Assembly (NCBI GenBank): GCA_003833135.1
Contig: QZLH01000176.1
Location: 62,437-94,179 of the forward strand
From: Oehlia diaphana
Taxonomy: Eukaryota > Glomeromycota > Glomeromycetes > Glomerales > Glomeraceae
Direction: 5' to 3'
Length of the DNA: 31,743 bases
Made by a program: the position numbers and the translations under genes. Under the pieces are notes generated by a model. That model had not been told where the DNA came from, ran no database searches, and worked only from the letters and a program-made list of their open reading frames with translations. Positions 23,309-31,743 of this stretch are shown piece after piece (position 1 is the stretch's first letter; every line of letters begins with the position of its first letter).

Positions 23309-23828
23309 TTTTTTTCAATTAAATTTTCTGAATATTATTATTATTTTTTTTTTTTATAAATCAAAAAAAACAAATTCTAAAATAGAAATAATGAACTTAT
23401 AATTTACATGAAAATCTTTATAAATGGATAAATTGAACATTACATAATCTCTTTTATCGGTCAATCATTTACCCGATTCCAGTGAAAATCATACAACCAA
23501 TTTTGGCCAAATTAATGCTTAATTTTGGCCGAAATTTTATGACGCAGTAATCGAATTAAAATTTATTTTAAGCTAGTATTTCTTTCAAATAAAGTCAAAG
23601 TTTATTTATTGTTACATCGTACCATGATAATCGTTAATATTATCGTAATAATTTACTTGTGAAGATAAAATACTTACTATAGTAGCCAAAGTCATTTACA
23701 GTACGAGACGTTGTGATCTGCAGTCATGAATCGGTCACGTTAAAAATTAATCAACCCAATATAAACTAAATTAAATAGATAATAATATTACAACCTTATA
23801 ATGAACGTGGTTTTAGAGATGGTAAAAG

Positions 23829-24265
23829 ATGAATAGGCTTTCTAAAGAACTAATAAAAATTATTTTAAAAGAATGTTATCAAAAACAGGAAATTTTAGCA
23901 CCAATTTATAAACACAAACATATTTTAGCTATTAACAGTAATCTCAAAAGTTACACAAAAGATATCTTAAATAGTATATATGTTAGCGACTGTTGTTTAA
24001 TTTTCTGTCATTTGAACTGAGCATCAAGATAACCCCGACTTCGTATTCAACCATAATTCTTGGATAAGAGAAATAAATGGATGATCCCGCAATGATAAAC
24101 CCATATTACATCAGACCTCACGGATACGAAGATATCACATTATATAATTCTGTACAATTTAGAATACAACTTCCGAATTTACATATGTGTAAATTACTAA
24201 TAAATTTAGTAGATATCACAGAAATATCACGTACAGAGTTTATCTGTATTTCCGTTAGACAATAA
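23829..24265 (+). other. Two adjacent unassigned ORFs, possible decayed gene
   Basis: ORF 23829-24020 (63 residues, starts MNRLSKELIKIILKECYQK) and ORF 24077-24265 (62 residues, starts MDDPAMINPYYIRPHGYED) lie on the same strand 56 nt apart. Their codon texture is less A+T-skewed than flanking DNA. I do not recognise either; they could be pieces of one intron-bearing or degraded gene. No consistent GT-AG junction joining them was established. Confidence 0.25.
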
Positions 24266-24756
24266 TGAAAATCAGTATAGAAATACTTCTAAATTTTGAA
24301 GAATTAGTCTATACCAAATATTACTTTACTGCAGATTATATAATTTAAGATGAACTTTATGAAGGTTTGATTTTGCAATTTTAATAATCTTTCACTATAT
24401 ATATGACCAAGCACTCTTAACTGATAACAGGTACTAATTACAGTTTATGTTAAATAATAAATAATAATATCATCCTTTTATTGGTTAAATTTATTGTTTT
24501 GAAAGCTAAATAACCCATATTTTAATCTATTAAATTTGAACAATATAAACATCATGATATTCAATACTTTTGAAACATATAAAATAATTTAATCTTATAT
24601 CGTTATCTATATAATTGTAAAATAAAACTAAAAAAACTACTTGTTATAATAAATATAAAAAAAATAATGAATGGTTTGATTATTAATTTAAATATTCTAA
24701 TTAAAATATAATCTTTGATTTTTAAAATTTTGTAACTTTAACTGTAACTTTTAACT
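24266..24756. other. Intergenic region, nothing recognised
   Basis: A+T-rich spacer with no ORF or repeat of note. It includes the 3' side of gene C. Confidence 0.45.
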
Positions 24757-26217
24757 TTACCTTTCAATTATTTGAAAAACTTCGTAACTTTCTATTACAA
24801 AACTTTTCGGAATTGTTAATTTAGGATAATAATATCCACCATTGTAAGACCAATAATTATTATCACAATGTAAATTACCCATAGTTGGTCCATAAGTATT
24901 ATGACAAAAAACAGCACATGTTGTACTAGTAACATACCCTATTTCTGCGGTAGAAATATTTTTTCCATCCGAAAAGTTAAATATAAAGCTACTTGTTGTA
25001 GCTTTCCATGAATTTCCACTCCAATCAAGGGGATTATACCCTCCAATTAATTGTGTTGAATTCTTAATTTTTGCTACCCAAATAGTAGCTCCTTTATTAT
25101 CACAATGTCTATGAAAAGAATCAGTTCCAACTCCATCCCGATTTGATCGATATAATAAATTGAAATCATAAGGAATTCTATTCTTGTTATAACCTGTACC
25201 TTTTTTATCAATCCATGAAGCAAAAAGAGGAATATGACTTGATTTAATCAGGATTGAATCTATGAAATTTTGTTTTCTTGAACGTTTTAAATTAATTTTA
25301 GGTTTCATATCAGGAACTATATAAAATTCTAAAAGATCATGAATTAAATCTTGTGGTAAGATTTCTTTATAACGATAAACCTTGTAAAAGAAATCTGTTG
25401 GTTCAATATCATAAAAATGAATTAAAGGAATAAATTTATGTAATTCCTTTTTAATCTTAATAATATCGTCATTACTCCATTTTGTTGGATCATAATTCAT
25501 ATTTTTCCTACTAATACCCCATTTCAATAAATTCTCCCATATTTCAATTTCATCAGCATTTAAATCATCCCTTTTTAATAATAATTCCAATAAAGAAGCT
25601 TTTAAATTAATAAATTTATCAGAATTAAATAAAATATTAGGTTCTTCACATATTTTTTCAAGATAAAAATTCCATAAACCTGTAAATGCTTCATGATGAT
25701 ATACAATCTCAAGAATACCAGTTGGATTTTGATGTAAAAATTCAGTTTGATGTTCAATCAAAAATTCTTGAATATGAGAAATTAATGGATGAATATTAAG
25801 TTCATCAACTGCTATTAATAATTTCAATACATCAGGACCTTGTAAATTCTTTAATTCAATATTTCCACAATAAATAAACCTAAAATTAAAATAATTATTA
25901 TAAACATTTTATAATAAAACTATATTATAGTTAAATATATTAATAATATTATTTTAATATTACCTAAGAATGATATCAAATAATTGTGGTGAAATATTCG
26001 GTTTTTTAAAAATAAATTTTCCATTCCTTTTCTGAGCCCATTCGTTAGTAAACGCAGAACGAAAATATTGAGATCTAATACATAATATACTTGAATGAGC
26101 ATGAATCTCTTTAACATTTTGTCCTTCCCCGGCATGTATAATAACATCATATCCTATTTCTGTTTCAAAAAGTTTTTCATAATCGCTGGATAATTCTGCA
26201 AAAAATTTTGAAGGCAT
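24757..26217 (-). CDS. BTB-BACK-TLDc protein (gene C)
   Basis: Exon 1 is 26217-25964 (254 nt) and exon 2 is 25879-24757, joined across an 84-nt GT-AG intron, giving 458 residues. BTB (about 10-100) shows YDVIIHAGEGQNVKEIHAHS and LCIRSQYFRSAF. BACK (about 103-245) shows LLELLLKRDDL, EIWENLLKWG and KFIPLIHFYD. TLDc (about 290-458) shows LLYRSNRDG, CDNKGATIWVAK, LIGGYNPLDWSG, FIFNFSDG, YGPTMGN and a terminal YEVFQIIER. The frame is intact and it is likely functional as a cullin-3 adaptor or TLDc stress protein; targets are unknown. The exon 1 length and intron phase are identical to A and B. The last codons (GAAAG|GTAAAG) could act as a donor for a short extra exon, so the final two residues are uncertain. 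Confidence 0.92.
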
Positions 26218-26257
26218 GATTAAGAAATATGTAAATTAAAGTTTTGAATCGAAGCCT

Positions 26258-26265
26258 TATTTATA
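26258..26265 (-). promoter_or_regulatory. TATA box of gene C
   Basis: TATAAATA on the minus strand, 41 nt upstream of the ATG at 26217, with a short implied 5' leader. It matches the eukaryotic core-promoter consensus better than the other candidates in this window. Confidence 0.5.
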
Positions 26266-26590
26266 TTAACTTTTGATGATCGTGTACCAGTCGTGTAACC
26301 GTAAATTCTTGTAACCGGGAACAAATTCAAAATTACAAAAATTCAATTTATTTTTACGTAATTACTTGGAAGTTTCAAACTCAATTCATTAGAAATACTG
26401 TAAATTGGCTCATTAATATAAGAAAATAAAATTTTTAATCATAAAAGGTAAAAATAAATAATAATTTCAAATTTTTATTTTTATCAACCTTTATTTAAGT
26501 GGTTATCATGCACTACGCGCAGATATCGGGCAGGTGACATATGAATTAAATTAAACCCATTTGTTTTATATACATTAGGGAATATTTTAG

Positions 26591-26678
26591 GCGTAATCAT
26601 GCAACAGGGGTATAACCTTGCATAGATTTAAGCTTACACAAGGATTTTGTAAACTTACGCCCTGATGCAAGGTTACGC
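26591..26678. repeat. 88-bp imperfect palindrome (fold-back element)
   Basis: The left arm (GCGTAATCATGCAACAGGGG) is matched by the reverse complement of the right arm (GCGTAACCTTGCATCAGGGC) with few mismatches. The centre carries a second dyad, AAGCTTACA / TGTAAACTT. It could be a tiny MITE or the source of a structured RNA; flanking duplication is not evident. Confidence 0.65.
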
Positions 26679-28365
26679 AATTTCATCTCTATGACAATTA
26701 CTGAATGTAGTTGAAAAGATTGCTATAAACAAACTTCATTCATTATTTATTGTGTATTAGCCTATCATTTAGTAAGAACGCAATCTCCCGAAAAAATTTA
26801 CTTTCCAAATTTATATTTTTTGATAATTTATTTTACTTTTTTTTTTCATTCATTATTTTATTTTTTTCTTCGGTTTAGGTAACGATCGTCAAAAAATTAA
26901 TTCGATTTCAACGAGTTACCTAACGATCACGGGAATACAGAAATAGAATATGGCGTTAAACAAAATATTAAATATTTAAATATATTGATAATTCTAGGTG
27001 ATATTTAATTATGTTATTAGTTAAATTCCATTTTTATATAATAACAATTAACCTTATTTTGGGTTTATTTGAACTGCAGATAGCGGTATATGAATTCAAA
27101 TTGAATGTTTATTTACGCTGAAATTTGACTGGTACTCTTGCGACTTCTTATCAACATGAAGAATTTACGTCATTACTGCTGAATAAATTTGTGAAGAACC
27201 TAATATTTTATTTAAATTAAATAAACTTATTAATTTGAAGCTCGATTATTAGAATTATTGAAAGTTGATGAAATTTAAATTCGTGAAATTTTATTTATAT
27301 GGGGTTTTACATGGCAAAGAGCGATTTGACAATATGTGATTCATTTAGTAACCTAGTAACCTAAATTAATTCAACACTCTCAAGAAAATCAAATTCTTTT
27401 GATTTAACCAAAGTTTAAGGCTGAATTTAGTCATTTTCTATTTTTCCTAATGAAATGAAAAAAGATTCTTCACGTAACAACAAATAGTAAATTCCCAATG
27501 GTTAAAATTTTATATCATTCAACTTATCCTTTTCAGAAATTGACTATTTGGATAACAAAAATTAAAGATTCAGCACAATTAATTAGAAACTATAATTCAC
27601 TTAATTGGAAAGATTCATGAAAAATTATATAGCTTATGAATTCTGAGTTCAACTTACCAATTTTTTATTGCAGATATGGGATACGTTAATAATGTCATAT
27701 CTTACTGCTATTATCATAATACCTATAGACCAAGTGACCAACCATGGACGATCGCAATACATTAGTATATATAATTCCAAGTGAGCTGACTATTATAATA
27801 ATGATATATATTTGTAACAAAATTAAGCGATACAAGGTTATACGGATTAAATGTTATATATTATTACTGTAATGGGTGAGCATGTTTAAAAATTAAATAG
27901 AATGGATCAAATCGAAACTTCTAGTGAAACTTAAAATATCATTTTATTTTTCGTAATTTTTTCATGATGTTTTATACATTCTCATATTATAATAATAAGA
28001 ATTGAATCAAATTCATTAATTAATCTCATCTCGTTATTATAATCGGTCAACGATTGGAAATCATATCTAGACATACTCGTTTATTATTCACCCAGTTTCA
28101 ACCCTATTTGTACTACTACTAATTATTTGATTCGCTAAACGTTAAAATATTCATATATTACGAATTTGAATGGTGATTAGTAGTGTGAATCAATGACTCA
28201 TTTTTTTTATAACAAACGTCATAAAATTACAAAGTGATAATCATAATTTCAGTAAATAATTCAGCTTTTGTTACATACAACCTTACCAAAAAAATAAACT
28301 TAATCTATGTTACTCACTATATATATACAACGTCGCATATTATTTGTTAATCATACATCCGCATT

Positions 28366-28656
28366 ATGATAAGGTATGACTCACAACATAATATTATACA
28401 TAAGAGACCTTTTTTCCTTTATTTTTTATCTATATTTTTTATTAATTATACCGCTATCCTCGTCTGGAATAAATTTCAAATCATCAAAACGCGTAGTATC
28501 CACATTTCATTGCTTGGGCCAATATTTTTAATTACCACACGTTTCTTATTATTTTTATATACTTATTCACAATATTATGAAGTTTCTTTTAGCATTACTA
28601 GTATGTTATTGGGTTGTGTTTACCTTTATTTTAGGAATCTGAACGAATACATTTAA
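28366..28656 (+). CDS. Short ORF with three predicted membrane segments
   Basis: 96 residues. Hydrophobic segments lie at about 15-34 (FFLYFLSIFFINYTAILVW), 47-66 (ISLLGPIFLITTRFLLFLYT) and 73-89 (SFSITSMLLGCVYLYF), with a basic loop KFQIIKTRS between the first two. That loop and a following SLLGP are reminiscent of the first cytoplasmic loop of fungal seven-helix receptors, which is only an impression. If so it is the first part of a truncated gene, because the frame stops at 28656 and no downstream exon was recognised. Upstream (28316-28328) is a TA-rich TATA-like run. Confidence 0.35.
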   Translation: MIRYDSQHNIIHKRPFFLYFLSIFFINYTAILVWNKFQIIKTRSIHISLLGPIFLITTRFLLFLYTYSQYYEVSFSITSMLLGCVYLYFRNLNEYI

Positions 28657-30584
28657 TAAAATGACTATTCAATAACCATAAATCCAAAAGAAAATGCTTT
28701 ATAGATGCAAATATATTGAAGAAAAAAAAAAGGAAGAAAATCAAGGTAGGTTGACATAAGTCTTATTTTTATATCGATTTTATCTGAATGTGTGTAACAT
28801 CTACGTAGTCTAGTCACCTATGTAGTGGATACTGTTATCATACGTTAAATGCTCTGATAGTAAAAGCTCTTGTGAGTGACATATGCGTCAGTTCTAGTTA
28901 CCTAGGAGGATACGTCGATTAGAAATAATTTATTACCTACTGGTTTTATATACAACTAACAGTTTTTTATGCCTTTTTTCATGTTGCAAAAAAATGGCTA
29001 TAGATATACTTGAAATAAGTACTTAACCTGCTGAAGAAACTATTCAAAGGAATTTTTCACGCAATCATTTCTTTTAATTTTTTATATTTATTTATATATT
29101 TATTGTAATTTTCTTAAATGAGTAAACAATAAACATTTAAAAATATAAAATTCCGCGTTTACAAATTTATATTTTATATCATTTGAATTTTTTTATAAAA
29201 TACGTCTTGAAATAAATAAAGGATTCCAAATTTTTAAATTTCAAATATGTGTTATCAACCATAGTAGGCTTTATCTGTAATCTTTTTTGAATATACGATC
29301 AATTATCTAGTTCTAGCTTTGCATCATTAGCGACTACTGCTACTATATCATTAGATCACGTTGGACTGACATCTAAAAACACGTGAATCAAGACATCATT
29401 CTGGTTATAAAAAGACTGAAAAGGTTTTACAGATGCATACAATTTTTCATCTGAATGATAAAGGCCTTTCGTAATACATTTTATAACAGATAAAGAAAAC
29501 GTCATATGCAATTTATCACATTAACCAGAAAATTGTATTTCAGATTTTGGAGATAAAAAAAATAGAAATAGCACACAGCAATTCTTTATTTATAAGCAAG
29601 AAAAATTTTTGCAATTGTCTGGTGTTTTACAGCATTAATTATGTTTTTCCAATGTTTATAGTTTCATTTACCATGCTAACAAAGAACTGTTCCATTGACA
29701 GTAGAATTAATATGTTATGTAACAAATGTAATTAATGCTGGTTCTCTCATACAAATATAGTTAATTTTTATGTTACATTATCTGGAGATACTGTAGCATT
29801 ACTGCAATATTAATTAATTGAATTATTTATTATATTGAAGTTGATCAGAATATGCTTTTACTCCAATGACCGAGGCATGTAAAATAAAGTTATAAGGCAT
29901 AATTAAAGTATTTGAAGGTATGTTTAATAATTTAAAATATTTTTCATTATAGATTTCAATATCTTAGTTTAACGCCGGAATTTAATAATAAGTGATTTGA
30001 TAGATAAAAAATCTCTAATTTAGAAAGCTAAACCTGGTTTGGTCATTCAACTATCTACTTATTTATCCATTTTTATTTCTTTTTTTAAAAAAAGTATAAA
30101 TATAAAAATATCATATTTCTTTATTCAATATAAATTCCCTCCTTTTTTAGATGATGGTAAAATTTTATAAATAACGGAGGATAGTCAGATAATGAAAATC
30201 TGTGATGCAATATGATTCTCTGCTAGATATTTCACGAAAAAATAATGCAGTTTTCAGCTAATTTCTTTAGTAAATTACCATTATCCTGAAATGGCTGATT
30301 TCAAGAACATACAGCTAATATCATCAAACGAAAATTGTAACTAATAATTAGTAACTGTCGTGGTGACCCTAATTTGTATATTTCACGATTAATTTCCGTA
30401 ACCATAAAATCAAGCAAATCGTCATAATATTCTTAAATAATAATGCTTTATACTATAAAATGAGCTATTTCTATTATTTCTTTGTTTACATTCTTATCAT
30501 ATCTTGCATTGTCATATAGTCTACAAAATGGTAATGTTAGGGGTGAGTGTTAATGATTAATAAGTCAGAAAAAATAATTGTATG
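28657..30584. other. Intergenic region, no supported gene
   Basis: A+T-rich with stops in all frames. The ORF 29547-29735 (+) shows no domain and has random-looking composition. Positions 28800-28920 are unusually GC-balanced for this window but show no ORF or repeat structure that I could identify. Confidence 0.45.
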
Positions 30585-30592
30585 GCCATAAT

Positions 30593-30847
30593 CAGTGTTG
30601 CCATAGGGACGGGACATGTCCATGGATGGAACAGGACGGGACAGTCCAGGACACGTCCAAAGATTTTAGCAATGTTCGGGACATTGGGACATTAAAATCA
30701 CGTGTTCTTAAATATAAATTATAGCCCATTAGGTGTTGTCTTGATAAGACAATTTATAAACTTGGACAATTTTTGGATGGGACGTGGACGGGACATGGAC
30801 GGGACAATGTCCGGGACATTAAAATTTTGGCGCCATGTACAACACTG
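30593..30847. mobile_element. Non-autonomous hAT element with 8-bp target duplication
   Basis: The 255-bp unit begins CAGTGTTG and ends CAACACTG, perfect 8-bp inverted termini. It is flanked on both sides by GCCATAAT (30585-30592 and 30848-30855), an exact 8-bp target-site duplication. Short CAGTG-type ends plus 8-bp duplications are the hallmark of hAT transposons. It codes for nothing. Its subterminal parts carry nine copies of GGGAC, all on the plus strand, in patterns such as GGACGGGACATG, which may be transposase-binding repeats. The centre has a hairpin TTGTCTT-GAT-AAGACAA. The perfect flanks suggest a fairly recent insertion. Confidence 0.93.
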
Positions 30848-31209
30848 GCCATAATCTATCAGTCCAGTTGATTCTGAAAATAAAAAAAAATTATTAGAAA
30901 AAAACAAAATTTACAGAAATTATTAACTGATTATGAAAATTGCTAACATGCATGGTATTAAATAAACTTGGTAAATTCATCAAATGTCTCATAACCATAT
31001 TTATTGCATATCGAACACCAAAATTCTTACGATAAATATACCTATTTCCTTACTTATTATAAAAGTAAGATTTTTTAACACCATCCAGGATAATTTTCCT
31101 GAAATTTTTCCCATAATTCTTGCTTTGTATTTTGGAGGTAATGAACCGGTTCTTGTGTTAATTGTAAATAAGCACGGATATTAAGTCATTTTTCCAAAAT
31201 AGGGATTGG

Positions 31210-31266
31210 AATCGATTATCGAATCTTCGTAGATTCGATTTTTTGTTCCTTAAAAGATAATCGATT
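31210..31266. repeat. Nested hairpin repeat
   Basis: The outer arms AATCGATTATC (31210-31220) and GATAATCGATT (31256-31266) are perfect inverted repeats. Inside, TCGAATCT-TCGT-AGATTCGA (31219-31238) is a second perfect 8-bp stem that shares two bases with the outer arm, so the two folds compete. It is probably a dispersed repeat; function unknown. Confidence 0.7.
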
Positions 31267-31448
31267 TTAAGCTTTAATAATTAATTCTATGATCAGTAAA
31301 TATGAATTAAAATTGTAAAATCTATTAAGAAATTATATATCGTTACTAATACCCATCTGTAAATTACTATGCCTTAAAGCGTTTTGCAGCTAAATTTGGC
31401 TGCGATTTACCACTACTCATGTGCCGATCTAAACTGTAATACAATGAA

Positions 31449-31494
31449 ATTCCATGGAATCCTCTACAGAAATCCTGAAAATTCCGCGGAATTT
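31449..31494. repeat. Pair of perfect palindromes
   Basis: ATTCCATGGAAT (31449-31460) and AAATTCCGCGGAATTT (31479-31494) share the ATTCC...GGAAT ends. Downstream, TGCCGATCATT occurs twice (31529, 31550). The same ATTCCG word occurs in the inverted repeat at the window start. These look like dispersed repeat pieces. Confidence 0.55.
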
Positions 31495-31694
31495 AGAACA
31501 ATAGCTATCATTTAAGGGATAACATCGTTGCCGATCATTGCAAATCATTTGCCGATCATTTCGTCATTTTTGGCCATTATCGATCAATTTCTTTCTTGAA
31601 AATATTTTAAATCATGCATTTATTTTTTTTGGATGTAAGGCTGGACCAATTTAATTATCTGTTTTACATTATGTCATTTATGAAATTTAGGGGA

Positions 31695-31707
31695 GGGGGG
31701 GGGGGGG
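31695..31707. repeat. 13-base G homopolymer near window end
   Basis: A run of 13 G follows GGGGA at 31690-31694, in a region that is otherwise A+T-rich. CCCCGGG sits at 31735-31741. It could form a G-rich secondary structure or be an inaccurate homopolymer. Confidence 0.6.
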
Positions 31708-31743
31708 TCCAATAAAAAATTTTTTTGAAAAAACCCCGGGACT

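Larger units (their letters stand above)
26218..28365. other. Intergenic region with dyad symmetry, no gene
   Basis: Apart from the promoter of gene C and the 88-bp palindrome, it holds an inverted pair TAGGTAAC (26876-26883) / GTTACCTA (26915-26922) and a doubled TAGTAACC near 27346. No ORF is convincing. Confidence 0.45.

Noticed and set aside
25920..26150. Minus-strand ORF of 76 codons
   Set aside because: Alternate frame of gene C exon 1.
30719..30907. Minus-strand ORF of 62 codons
   Set aside because: It overlaps the hAT MITE and its flank; encoded residues come from the GGGAC repeats.
1..31743. tRNA, rRNA, CRISPR arrays, phage or plasmid genes
   Set aside because: No cloverleaf with a T-arm motif, no spaced identical repeats and no such genes were seen; the window is eukaryotic.

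Overview
The window looks like nuclear DNA of an arbuscular mycorrhizal fungus, most likely a Rhizophagus (Glomeromycotina) species. This is inferred from: very high A+T content; short spliceosomal introns (57-84 nt) with GTAAG/GTAAT donors; one of the expanded tyrosine-kinase-like kinases with a cysteine-motif N-terminus; F-box/leucine-rich proteins; several BTB-BACK-TLDc paralogues; and a decayed Plavaka (KDZ-type) transposase. No rRNA, tRNA, CRISPR or bacterial-style operon was seen. Bases 19889-20563 are an assembly gap of 675 N.

Layout. 1-480: small inverted-repeat DNA and a promoter. 483-2964 (+): protein kinase in four exons with an 865-nt first intron. 2965-8113: mostly non-coding, holding two internally deleted pseudogene remnants, one BTB-BACK-TLDc (4720-5300) and one F-box (6081-6347), then an intact F-box protein (6545-8071, -). 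10134-11652 (-): BTB-BACK-TLDc gene A. 13951-15075 (-): a three-exon NYN-domain protein with a four-copy 27-nt coding repeat at its N-terminus and altered active-site residues. 16135-19270 (-): Plavaka-type transposase broken by stops and frameshifts. 20774-20986: a MITE with CACGTG-containing inverted ends. 21683-23308 (-): BTB-BACK-TLDc gene B, broken by one missing base. 24757-26217 (-): intact BTB-BACK-TLDc gene C. 26591-26678: an 88-bp imperfect palindrome. 28366-28656 (+): a short three-transmembrane ORF. 30593-30847: a non-autonomous hAT element with a perfect 8-bp target-site duplication. 31210-31494: further hairpins and palindromes.

The window is a small family-expansion locus. Genes A, B and C share one architecture. 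Each has a first exon of exactly 254 nt, an intron of 79-84 nt at the same phase after the BTB core, and one long BACK+TLDc exon, so they descend from one ancestor by duplication. A fourth copy survives only as a remnant. Kinase, F-box and BTB proteins are signalling and ubiquitin-ligase adaptor families that are expanded in these fungi; no physical pathway linking the genes here can be shown from sequence alone. I see no convincing wholly new system. The most unusual items are the NYN protein, the hAT element with its GGGAC cluster, and the paired remnants that keep their ends but have lost their middles.
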